This document shows positions 7,509 through 14,280 of a stretch of DNA of 14,369 bases, piece by piece. Source of the stretch: UBA6921 sp031370545. Lineage in GTDB: Bacteria > Pseudomonadota > Gammaproteobacteria > SG8-11. A program made the translations under genes and the position numbers. The notes under the pieces were generated by a model. That model was given only the letters and a program-made list of their open reading frames with translations. It had not been told where the DNA came from and did not search any database. Position 1 is the stretch's first letter, and each line of letters begins with the position of its first letter. Where the stretch lies: contig JANMQQ010000282.1 in assembly GCA_031370545.1 (NCBI GenBank), positions 1-14,369 of the forward strand, in the 5' to 3' direction.

Positions 7509-7760
7509 ATGAAAACACTTTCCTATTCCGCCCTCCGTAGACAACTCGCCAAAGCGATCGAAGAAGTCACCGAGGATCACGCTCCGATTCTTATCACACG
7601 CCAGAATGGCGCACCGGCCGTCTTGATTTCTCTTGAAGATTTCGAATCATGGCAGGAAACCGCCTACCTCGCGCGCAGCCCGGTCATGGCGCAACGCCTG
7701 GGGCGGGCGGTCTCGCAAATCGAACGCGGCAAAGCCAAGGCGCGGAAACTGATTCGATGA
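7509..7760 (+). CDS. yefM: Antitoxin YefM (Phd/YefM family)
   Basis: This 83-residue type II antitoxin should bind and neutralise YoeB and repress its own operon. It reads closely like E. coli YefM: MKTLSYSALRRQLAKAIEEV, then DHAPILITRQNG and the block VLISLEDFESWQETAYLARSP. Arg10 and Arg31, positions linked to operator binding in E. coli YefM, are both present. The C-terminal third, rich in Arg and Lys, would be the toxin-wrapping segment. I chose the ATG at 7509 rather than the in-frame ATG at 7497 because GGAA lies upstream at suitable spacing and the family begins M-[KR]-T-[LI]-S-Y. The stop overlaps the yoeB start (ATGA). The gene is divergent from murJ. Confidence 0.95.
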   Translation: MKTLSYSALRRQLAKAIEEVTEDHAPILITRQNGAPAVLISLEDFESWQETAYLARSPVMAQRLGRAVSQIERGKAKARKLIR

Positions 7761-8017
7761 CCATCAAGTGGGCCGACGCGGCCTGGGAAGATTATCGCTG
7801 GTGGTACAAGCATGACGCGCGGCTGCATGCCCGGATCAACAAACTGATCGAAGCTGTCGAGAAAGATCAATTTCGCGGCATTGGCAAGCCCGAACCCCTG
7901 CGCCACAAATGGACCGGATACTGGTCGCGCCGCATCAACGAAGAACATCGCTTGGTATACAAGGTGGAGAAAGGCGTTCTGTACATCGCCGCTTGCTGTT
8001 ACCACTATGGCAAGTGA
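7757..8017 (+). CDS. yoeB: mRNA-interferase toxin YoeB
   Basis: This 86-residue toxin of the RelE/YoeB fold cleaves mRNA at the ribosomal A site and so arrests translation. The catalytic residues described for E. coli YoeB sit at identical positions here: Glu46 (in KPEPL), Arg65 (in EEHRLVY), and His83-Tyr84 (in CYHYGK). The core WSRRINEEHRLVY is intact, so the toxin is probably active. It starts with the ATG of an ATGA overlap with yefM, which ensures coupled synthesis. Only 146 nt separate its stop from the convergent HEPN gene stop, and this gap carries a murJ-derived remnant. I see no clear terminator. Confidence 0.95.
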   Translation: MTIKWADAAWEDYRWWYKHDARLHARINKLIEAVEKDQFRGIGKPEPLRHKWTGYWSRRINEEHRLVYKVEKGVLYIAACCYHYGK

Positions 8018-8047
8018 GCGGGCGCGGTGTGATTTTGGATGGCCGTT

Positions 8048-8121
8048 TTCACTGCGCTGCGTTTGATCTCGGCCCGCATCGGAATAAACGCATGGCCAAC
8101 GCCGCCTCGACAAACAAGCGC
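8048..8121 (-). pseudogene. Degenerate fragment of murJ
   Basis: These 74 bp align by hand to 7086-7161 inside murJ with about 64 matches over 76 columns, including an initial block of 20 identical bases and two single-base gaps. The orientation matches murJ. The parent codons encode about residues 54-79 (RRLFAEGAFGQAF region). In the fragment the first codons still read RLFVEAAL, but the relative one-base indels then break the frame and there is no start. The similarity ends abruptly on both sides. It is best explained as a scar of a past murJ duplication, or of recombination with another strain's murJ, with yefM-yoeB now lying between the copies. Confidence 0.75.
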
Positions 8122-8163
8122 TAAACTGTAAAGAACCATGCTCTGCGGCGTAGCTGCACTACC

Positions 8164-8547
8164 TCACGCCGTTGGTTCCAGAAAGTGTCGTGCAGCCTCC
8201 AGAAATTCCCGCGCTTGCGTAATCATTTGTGTTGCGTCTTCGTGCGTGAGCACGGCATCGACGCCATAGTCGGCAAGGTTGCGTTTGTCGAAGGCGTCGA
8301 GTAGCCAGCGGTGGAATTTGGTATCCATCGCGCCGGTCTTGGCGAAGGTTGATCCAAACAGGGCGATCACGCCGCTGTGCTTGCGCGAGCGTAAATCTTG
8401 CTCATGTAATAACGCCTCGGCGACATAGAACATCGCGTAGTAGGCGCGACCAATCGAGAAATCGGCATCGCCGTGCTCGAGCAGTGTTTGTGCCGCGTCG
8501 AGCGCACGCTGTGCTTTGTCGAGAAGTTGTTGTGTTTCGTACTTCAC
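8164..8547 (-). CDS. HEPN-domain protein, likely toxin of an MNT/HEPN pair
   Basis: This 127-residue helical protein belongs to the HEPN family (PF05168-like). Typical features are SIGRAYYAMFYVAEALL (31-47), KHSGVIALFG (56-65) and KRNLADYG (88-95), with the conserved Arg89 and Tyr94 in the position of the usual R-x4-6-[HY] RNase-type motif. HEPN proteins paired with minimal nucleotidyltransferases form toxin-antitoxin modules; some HEPN partners are RNases inactivated by AMP addition. It starts with GTG at 8547, overlapping the MNT stop as GTGA, and therefore depends on translational coupling. HEPN/MNT pairs are common in mobile regions. That it is a toxin is inferred from family and arrangement; RNase activity is not shown by sequence alone. 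Confidence 0.9.
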   Translation of the reverse strand: MKYETQQLLDKAQRALDAAQTLLEHGDADFSIGRAYYAMFYVAEALLHEQDLRSRKHSGVIALFGSTFAKTGAMDTKFHRWLLDAFDKRNLADYGVDAVLTHEDATQMITQAREFLEAARHFLEPTA

Positions 8548-8864
8548 GCCGCGACCGCTTCTTCGCGTGCGTTGAGGAGGAATGGGGTCTGCCCCTGTTG
8601 CCAGTTGTGCAGGGTTACGAATACGCGGCTGACACTCACGGAATGTTTGAGCGCAAGCGCGGCGATGAGTGTGCTGGTGCGATCTACTTCGGCGGAGTAA
8701 GACGGGATAATGTCGAGTACGACAAGTACGTCTACGTCCGATTCGTTACTAGCTTCCCCGCGCGCGCAGGAACCGTAAAGATAAATTCCATGCAAGCGAC
8801 TACCGTACAGTGCGTGCAGGCCGGTTTTCAATTCTGTGAGCAGGCTAAGGATGTCGATGGTCAT
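8544..8864 (-). CDS. Minimal nucleotidyltransferase (MNT), likely antitoxin
   Basis: This 106-residue protein is a small polymerase-beta-type nucleotidyltransferase. The signature IYLYGSCARGEASNESDVDV (27-46) gives the Gly-Ser of the nucleotide pocket (31-32) and the metal-binding pair Asp43 and Asp45. The C-terminal pattern TPFLLNAREEAV is shared with many such proteins; the third acidic residue of larger relatives is not evident. In studied MntA/HepT systems this protein adds AMP to the HEPN partner and silences it. I preferred the ATG at 8864. An in-frame ATG at 8891 exists but overlaps a TATAAT -10 hexamer, so it may not even be transcribed. The gene overlaps the downstream HEPN gene by 4 nt. 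Confidence 0.9.
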   Translation of the reverse strand: MTIDILSLLTELKTGLHALYGSRLHGIYLYGSCARGEASNESDVDVLVVLDIIPSYSAEVDRTSTLIAALALKHSVSVSRVFVTLHNWQQGQTPFLLNAREEAVAA

Positions 8865-8889
8865 GGCAAACAATTTCACCCTTTTGAAC

Positions 8890-8895
8890 ATTATA
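8890..8895 (-). promoter_or_regulatory. Possible -10 element of the MNT/HEPN operon
   Basis: A perfect TATAAT reads on the minus strand immediately before the MNT gene, and its last bases overlap the ATG at 8891. Transcription would begin near 8883, which favours the internal ATG at 8864. No convincing -35 hexamer was found. Confidence 0.4.
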
Positions 8896-9000
8896 GCCTG
8901 AGCAGGATCGGCGGGTTACTCTCTGCATCAGCCAGCGTTGCGGTATTTTCTAATCCAAGAATGAGACGGCCTTGGTGTCTGACCCTATTTCTCTCAGTGC

Positions 9001-9333
9001 TCAATAAATCTCGACACAGGCCATGCCGTCTTGAAGCAATAAGCGTTCGATGATTTTGTGACTATCTATCAGTAACTGCGTGACCTTGGCTTTGGTGACA
9101 TTCCCAACTTTGATCCAGATCACGTGCGGTGGCGCCCCGCGCAACAGACTCAAGTCATAATAGTCCGAGTCCTTGGTCACGATGACGAAACCGCCGTTCT
9201 TGGCATAGTCCCATAAATCCAAATCACTCGCCCGTTCCATGCCAACAAGCGCGACCTGAGTGCTTCCCGGATAGGCCGTTTGCAAAAAAGGTACAACGCG
9301 CCGCGAGAGATTTTCATCGAGCAGCAACTTCAT
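9001..9333 (-). CDS. DUF5615 PIN-like protein, likely toxin
   Basis: This 110-residue protein fits the DUF5615 family of PIN-like domains. It begins MKLLLDENLSRRVVPFL, with Asp6-Glu7, continues through ASDLDLWDYA, and has the second acidic cluster IVTKDSDYYD with Asp55 and Asp57. The spaced acidic residues resemble the metal site of PIN nucleases, so RNase activity is plausible but unproven. The start ATG overlaps the stop of the upstream DUF433 gene (ATGA). DUF433/DUF5615 is a recurrent pair regarded as a toxin-antitoxin module. It ends 137 nt before the MNT start and is on the same strand, so readthrough between the two modules is possible. Confidence 0.9.
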   Translation of the reverse strand: MKLLLDENLSRRVVPFLQTAYPGSTQVALVGMERASDLDLWDYAKNGGFVIVTKDSDYYDLSLLRGAPPHVIWIKVGNVTKAKVTQLLIDSHKIIERLLLQDGMACVEIY

Positions 9334-9557
9334 ACCGCGTGCAATTCGCCAATATGCCGTTCACGGTCTGCAGCAAACGCAAGGGAGGCGTGAATGTCAT
9401 CGAGTTCGAGTTCCGGGAAATCGTCGACGATTTCTTGAGGGGTCATGCCGGACGCCAGATATTCCAATACGTCGTAAACGGTGACGCGCAGCCCCCGAAT
9501 GCAGGGTTTACCGCCGCGCTTGCCAGGTTCGATGGTGATTCTGTCGCGGTAATTCAT
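9330..9557 (-). CDS. DUF433 protein, likely antitoxin
   Basis: This 75-residue protein carries the DUF433 consensus: IEPGKRGGKPCIRGLRVTVYDVLEYLASGMTP split across residues 9-40, then EIVDDFPELELDDIHASLAF. The domain is a small helix-turn-helix-like fold, suitable for both binding the toxin and repressing its own promoter. A good Shine-Dalgarno (GGAG, 6 nt before ATG) supports the start. It is the first gene of a two-gene unit with the DUF5615 protein. A 10-bp perfect palindrome lies 25 nt upstream and could be its operator. The function is inferred from the family and the 4-nt overlap. Confidence 0.9.
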   Translation of the reverse strand: MNYRDRITIEPGKRGGKPCIRGLRVTVYDVLEYLASGMTPQEIVDDFPELELDDIHASLAFAADRERHIGELHAV

Positions 9558-9581
9558 GCGGAGCTCCGTGGGTAGAACGAT

Positions 9582-9591
9582 GCGATATCGC
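9582..9591. promoter_or_regulatory. Short palindrome upstream of DUF433, candidate operator
   Basis: GCGATATCGC is a perfect 10-bp palindrome 25 nt upstream of the DUF433 start. A loose TTGCCG-17-TATCGC promoter-like pair on the minus strand overlaps it. A 10-bp palindrome can arise by chance, so the call rests mainly on position. The rest of 9558-9837 has no gene that I can support. Confidence 0.3.
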
Positions 9592-9716
9592 AGTATTTCA
9601 TACTCGGCAAACGATGAACAATGAACACTATAGTTTCGGAGTGCGGACGATTGTCGATATTAATTTTTACCTCGCTGTAGGGTTCATAACCTCCGCTCTT
9701 TGTAGTTTGTTTCACT

Positions 9717-9735
9717 CCAGCTTGAGTAGAGCTGG
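9717..9735 (+). repeat. Hairpin upstream of the large lipoprotein gene
   Basis: Perfect 6-bp arms CCAGCT and AGCTGG flank a 7-nt loop, about 100 nt before the lipoprotein start. It has no U-run. It may be a leader hairpin or a fortuitous repeat. Confidence 0.3.
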
Positions 9736-9837
9736 CAGGTTACGTTGCTTCAGCCAGCGCTACTTCTTGTCGCTTATCGTCGCGTGCTACCATTTCACGC
9801 ACATAATGTCGTAATTTAGGATTTCTCGGGGGGCAGC

Positions 9838-12800
9838 ATGTTTGATCTCAATCTCGTTGCGCAGCGTTTCCGTTCCATTGCGTTAATCTCCATAGTATCC
9901 GTAGTAACAGTCGTCGTTACCGCGTGTTCGGGCGGCGGGGGTGGTGGAGGCAACTCTGATCCCAATAAGCTGGTCCAGCTTGAGCTTCCTCCCGTCGAGT
10001 TCAAAATTGTCTATAGCGGTTCAACCGTTGTAGCGCCGCTTAACCTATCCGACGCCAACATTTTCTTTTCGCTTGCATGGGGCGATCCGATCAATTTGCC
10101 GCCGCTGGTTGAGCGATCAACTCAAACTCCCAGAATGACTTCTGTCGCGGAAAATGCAGCGGCCACGACGATTATTCGCGCAACGCGTCGTGCGGCAAAG
10201 ATATCCTCGCAAAATAAACAAGCGTCCGCAGCAGTTGTATCTGTTAATCAAGCAATTAAAGGTGTCGTGAGTGGCACCATGATGATCAGCGGTGCACGTA
10301 ACGTCGACGGAACTGGCGTGGTTACGCTCACCTATCAAAACTTCAATGACGGTGACGGTGTTATCTACGACGGTCAAATCATCGAGTTGATTCGCGCCTA
10401 TGATCGCGATTTCGACTTGGCCACCGATGCCTCGATGGAAATGGATTTGCTCAAAATTCAGTCGAGCAACAACGCGGTTTCGATCAGCGGGAAATTCGAC
10501 GAGAAATTCGATCTTACGACACTTGTCGACACCTACACCTTTAACGTCGACGGTGTAATTGAAAATACGAAAGAAGGTTTTCGCTATCAGAATTTTATCT
10601 CCACCGTGTTTTATTCCGAGACTGGAAGCGCAGTGTCAGAATCGTTTAGCGGTCGCGTGTTCCTCGCATCTCAAGGTTTCGTTGATGTCACAACCGCAGC
10701 TCCGCTCACATGTTTAGTTTGTCCGAACTTAAACCCGGACAACGGTGGCCCGGTTATTCTTGTTGGCAAAAATCAATCGCGCGCGAAGATTTCACCACGC
10801 TCGGAAACGCGCGTACGCGTTGAGGTCGATGAAGACGGCGACTTAACGTATGAAAAGTCCGCGCTGTATTTGTGGGCTAACCTCACAGGCGACGCCGTGC
10901 CGAATCATGCGCCAAGCGTTGCTGCAATCAAGATCAACCCGGACAGCGCGTTTATCGACTCCGAGTTGAGCATGGTCACGCAACCCGCGACCGACGAGGA
11001 CGGCGATCCGCTAACCATTAGCTACCAATGGCTAAAAAACGGCGTGGTACTTAGCAGTGCAACTCAATCTATGTTGCCGGCCAAGAGTTTTGTGAAGAAG
11101 GACGTCATCGAGGCGCGACTCATCGTCTCGGACGGAATCGACACGACTCAACAAACCGCTTCTGTAACCATCAAGAATTCCATTCCGGTTGCGGGCACAC
11201 CGACGTTTAACAGCAGCAAGGTGTACGTGACTGACACATTGACTGTAATAGATCCGCTCGTAATTGATGCGGATAGCGATTCACTAACGTTTTCATACGC
11301 GTGGTTAGTCAACGGTACAGCAATTAACTCAGCACGCAGTCCATCCTTGTCACTTGCTAAGCTCAAGAAAGCTGATGCGGTTATGGCAAAAGTAACAGTT
11401 TCAGACGGAGACGATGTGGTTACCGTGGCCACTTTAGAAATGGTAATTAGTGACTCACCACCCGTGATCACTTCGTCCCCACCCGCAATGAGTACTTACG
11501 GAAGTGCGGTTGCGTTTTCCGCAACGGCAAAGGACGCCGACAACGATCCGATTCAGTTTTCCTTGGTCTACGGTCCCACGAACATGACGGTCACGTCCGT
11601 CGGCCAAGTAAATTGGACTTCAGAGTTACCGATGTTCGATAAAACGGTGGATGTGCATTTTGGCATTCGGGCGACTGCTGCCACGTTAACTTCGGATTAT
11701 GACGGCATGATCACCGTTACCGATAAAACCCGCGCCAGCCCACTTGCTCGAACGGGCATCGCATACGGATCCTCCGACATTCGTATAGCGGATTTCGATG
11801 GCGATGGTAAGAACGAAATCCTCTTGTCAGGTGGAAATAATCCTGTCCTCAATATCTTGCAAAAAGATTCGACCGGGGAGTACGTGCAGCAGTGGGTTTA
11901 TCCCTTCGATGATGTCGGGTCTGTGGATTACAACTATGTCATCACTCAGTTGCGTTTCGATATCGCTGATCTCAATGGCGACGGCCATCCTGATATCGTC
12001 TTTTCCAAAGGCGACAAAATATTGTTCATTGACGGTGTAACAAAAACCACTTTCGCGTCCTTAAGCAACAAGGGCGTAGCAACCCAAGCTCTTAGTATTG
12101 CTGATATTGATCGCGATGGAATTCTTGACTTGGTTTTGTTGAAAGCTGCGCCTTTGTCGGGAGCGACTCAACTCTTGGAAGTTTACAACGCAAAGACTCG
12201 CGCCTTCGAATGGTCCCTCGACCTGCTAGCCAATGCGAATTCTTCGGCTCAGGCGCTTACTATTGGCAACGTTGACAATGATGCGGCCTTGGAAATTATA
12301 ACGAATACAGGATATGTCATTGATGGTAAGACCCATGCTATTGAATGGAGCTATCCAGCATTCGGTTTTTCCGTATGCACGGGTGATATTGACGGCGATG
12401 GAGTCGATGAGATTGTCGCACTGCAAGACCATGATGGGCGTGCTCTCGTCTACAGTGCCAAGTCAAAACAAATTATCGGAACAATCACCAAGACAGGATA
12501 CTGGGATATTCGATCTGTACTGGTTGCCGATCTGGATGGCGATGGGAAAGCTGAAATAGTGATAGGAGAACTCGGAGAATTAGGTGTTAACGGCTACATT
12601 CGCGCCTTCACATTCGACAAAAAATCGAACACCTACACAAATCTGTGGAACGTTGATGCAAAGGGAAGCGAAACGTCTGCGTTAGGATTTGGAGACGCGG
12701 ATAGCGACGGACTTCCTGATCTCATTTGGGACGGAGATGGTGCCGGGTACGGCGTTCCGCTAGTAGTAGCAACGCCGACAGCGCCAATTACTGTGAAATG

Positions 12801-13869
12801 GACTAATGAGCAATATAGTCCGAGCTTTTTCAAAATTTCTCCATTTACAACGGACGGACCATACTTCGGAGGGGAGCAAATATCCGGCCCGGGAAAAGTG
12901 CCTCGTCTTGTTTTCTTTTCGGGTTCTGTCAACGGCGGATACGATCCCGGCCGGTCCATCGTTTTAGATCCAATCTCTGGGGCTACGATTGTTGGAAAAC
13001 AAATCGACCCGCAGGCATTTTCTGTGCACTCCCATGACGTCGTTGACGTTGATGGTGATGGCCAGCTTGATGTCGTAATCGGAGTTGAGACCAACTTAGG
13101 TGCGTATATCGCTAAGCTAGATCCATACTCGACGGCGTTGTCTTGGAATGTAGCGCCGGGTAGTTGGCAAGTGCGAAATATTCATCACGTCGATATCAAC
13201 AAGGATGGCCGGAATGAGTTGATGTTCTTCGGCGGAGACACTTTCGCCTCGTCATCGACGGCGCTCAAGGCCTTTAACACAGTGTCGAAATCAGAAATTT
13301 GGCGAAGTGAATCGATTTTCAGCGGCTATGATTTCTATGATGATGTGTTACAGCTTGATTCAAATGGTGATGGTTACCAAGATGAATTGGTTGGATCAGC
13401 AACTAAACTGGTTCTGTACATAAATAATAAAAAAGGAGCGTTCACTCGCGGACTTGAGTTATCGGCTCCGACGGGTACTGATACGCTTAAGCTCGCTAAG
13501 GTTCGTATTTCGAATCAAGGCTTACCAAACATTGTTGCTGTGTATCAGAATGGAGTTTGCGGATTCGACATCGCCCCCATTGAGATACGAATGATCGATC
13601 CCGCTACCTTGACGCCGCTGTCTTCTTTTAAAACCGCAGCGTGTACTAACACCTTGGAACCTACGCCGAATACAGGGCGTCAAAATATTATTATTGGTAG
13701 TGGGTCAACAATTTCTGAAATAGACCCAATTACAGGGAAAACAATTTGGCAATCTCCGCGACTTCTTGGGGAAGTCGCGCGAGGCAGTTTGCATTACAAC
13801 GACGTTTACAATGACGGGAAACCGCATCTTGTTTTCGGAACAACGGTTGGAATGTACGTAACTCGCTAA
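9838..13869 (+). CDS. Large surface lipoprotein with Ig-like and FG-GAP/VCBS-type repeats
   Basis: This 1343-residue protein starts with a signal peptide ending in the lipobox VTAC, with Cys30 the lipidation site, followed by SGGGGGGG, a flexible tether. Residues about 45-350 are a beta-rich module I cannot name, containing GTGVVTLTYQNFNDGDG and a CLVC pair at 292-295. Three Ig/cadherin-like repeats follow (about 356-447, 448-541, 542-640), each with a D-x-D-x-D-x-[LI] strand such as DEDGDPLTISYQWLKNG. The C-terminal half holds about eleven D-x-[DN]-x-D-G calcium loops, for example at 652, 711, 756, 811, 850, 898, 953, 1070, 1119, 1174 and 1322, characteristic of FG-GAP/VCBS beta-propeller blades. 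Cys1241 and Cys1269 may form a disulphide. A strong GGGGGG ribosome site precedes the ATG. It is probably a calcium-stabilised outer-membrane or surface protein for adhesion or ligand binding; no catalytic motif is seen. Its DNA appears less GC-rich than ileS-murJ. Confidence 0.9.
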   Translation: MFDLNLVAQRFRSIALISIVSVVTVVVTACSGGGGGGGNSDPNKLVQLELPPVEFKIVYSGSTVVAPLNLSDANIFFSLAWGDPINLPPLVERSTQTPRMTSVAENAAATTIIRATRRAAKISSQNKQASAAVVSVNQAIKGVVSGTMMISGARNVDGTGVVTLTYQNFNDGDGVIYDGQIIELIRAYDRDFDLATDASMEMDLLKIQSSNNAVSISGKFDEKFDLTTLVDTYTFNVDGVIENTKEGFRYQNFISTVFYSETGSAVSESFSGRVFLASQGFVDVTTAAPLTCLVCPNLNPDNGGPVILVGKNQSRAKISPRSETRVRVEVDEDGDLTYEKSALYLWANLTGDAVPNHAPSVAAIKINPDSAFIDSELSMVTQPATDEDGDPLTISYQWLKNGVVLSSATQSMLPAKSFVKKDVIEARLIVSDGIDTTQQTASVTIKNSIPVAGTPTFNSSKVYVTDTLTVIDPLVIDADSDSLTFSYAWLVNGTAINSARSPSLSLAKLKKADAVMAKVTVSDGDDVVTVATLEMVISDSPPVITSSPPAMSTYGSAVAFSATAKDADNDPIQFSLVYGPTNMTVTSVGQVNWTSELPMFDKTVDVHFGIRATAATLTSDYDGMITVTDKTRASPLARTGIAYGSSDIRIADFDGDGKNEILLSGGNNPVLNILQKDSTGEYVQQWVYPFDDVGSVDYNYVITQLRFDIADLNGDGHPDIVFSKGDKILFIDGVTKTTFASLSNKGVATQALSIADIDRDGILDLVLLKAAPLSGATQLLEVYNAKTRAFEWSLDLLANANSSAQALTIGNVDNDAALEIITNTGYVIDGKTHAIEWSYPAFGFSVCTGDIDGDGVDEIVALQDHDGRALVYSAKSKQIIGTITKTGYWDIRSVLVADLDGDGKAEIVIGELGELGVNGYIRAFTFDKKSNTYTNLWNVDAKGSETSALGFGDADSDGLPDLIWDGDGAGYGVPLVVATPTAPITVKWTNEQYSPSFFKISPFTTDGPYFGGEQISGPGKVPRLVFFSGSVNGGYDPGRSIVLDPISGATIVGKQIDPQAFSVHSHDVVDVDGDGQLDVVIGVETNLGAYIAKLDPYSTALSWNVAPGSWQVRNIHHVDINKDGRNELMFFGGDTFASSSTALKAFNTVSKSEIWRSESIFSGYDFYDDVLQLDSNGDGYQDELVGSATKLVLYINNKKGAFTRGLELSAPTGTDTLKLAKVRISNQGLPNIVAVYQNGVCGFDIAPIEIRMIDPATLTPLSSFKTAACTNTLEPTPNTGRQNIIIGSGSTISEIDPITGKTIWQSPRLLGEVARGSLHYNDVYNDGKPHLVFGTTVGMYVTR

Positions 13870-13892
13870 TCTTTTCAAAGTCGCAGCATTAC

Positions 13893-13918
13893 ACCGTCCG
13901 ATAGCCTTATCGGGCGGT
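13893..13918 (+). terminator. Hairpin after the lipoprotein gene, likely transcription end
   Basis: An 11-bp stem (ACCGTCCGATA with TATCGGGCGGT, one G-U pair) closes a 4-nt GCCT loop 24 nt after the stop codon. No U-run follows on either strand, so it may act as a weak or Rho-assisted terminator or as a 3' stabiliser. Confidence 0.5.
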
Positions 13919-14235
13919 AAGTCGTGGATTCGTTGTGCGGAGTTGGAGCGAATGCGTAGCTGAAAGCGCAACGGAAGTAAAACACCGGGCGTATCGAATA
14001 CTATGCCGCCTGTAAATTCGACTACTTCGTGCTGGAGTTGGGGCAATTAATCTGTGCGCTCGGGGAGCCGTCTATGTTCCGAATTTCAGAACCACTCCGT
14101 CGTCAAACTTTCCGTTTTGTATGCCTTGGTCAAGGTATTTTGAGTCTCAGATACTCTAAAAAAAGACCACTATAACGCCCGCACGCAATATGCCTCTGAA
14201 CAACGGGAGTGTTCAATTGAATATCCAAAGCTCCA
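13919..14235. other. Intergenic stretch without a supported gene
   Basis: Between the hairpin and the promoter-like site of the last gene I see no convincing coding region. A plus-strand frame is open from 13981 to a TAA near 14175, but it has no early start, no ribosome site and no recognisable similarity. A 10-bp palindrome TTCAATTGAA sits at 14212-14221. Integron attC features were sought and not found. Confidence 0.5.
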
Positions 14236-14265
14236 TTGCTACAGTTAAGCGCATAGACGTATAAA
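14236..14265 (+). promoter_or_regulatory. Possible promoter of the RHH-like gene
   Basis: TTGCTA (14236-14241) and TATAAA (14260-14265) are separated by 18 bp, matching four and five of six consensus bases. The -10 overlaps a short direct repeat. The predicted start site would fall near 14272, giving a very short leader that begins at the Shine-Dalgarno, which is a weakness of this assignment. Confidence 0.35.
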
Positions 14266-14271
14266 CGTATA
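14257..14271 (+). repeat. Tandem ACGTATA repeat, candidate RHH operator
   Basis: ACGTATA occurs twice with one base between (14257-14263 and 14265-14271), overlapping the predicted -10 and ending at the ribosome site of the downstream gene. Ribbon-helix-helix regulators typically bind short tandem repeats in their own promoters, so this is a reasonable operator candidate. It is short and could be chance. Confidence 0.35.
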
Positions 14272-14280
14272 GGTGCAGAT

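Noticed and set aside
7649..7756. Longer YoeB start upstream at 7649
   Set aside because: The extra 36 residues overlap yefM in another frame and lack homology; the ATGA overlap start at 7757 aligns exactly with E. coli YoeB.
8349..9053. 234-codon plus-strand frame over the MNT/HEPN genes
   Set aside because: Opposite-strand shadow; the minus-strand genes carry clear HEPN and nucleotidyltransferase motifs and overlap in the expected way.
13981..14177. Open plus-strand frame of about 64 codons after the lipoprotein gene
   Set aside because: It begins right after a stop, has no early start codon or ribosome site, and its translation resembles nothing I recognise.
14150..14260. Possible integron attC site (GTTAAGC at 14245-14251 as a right-end core)
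   Set aside because: No matching inverse core or paired arms could be found on the left side, and no integrase is present.
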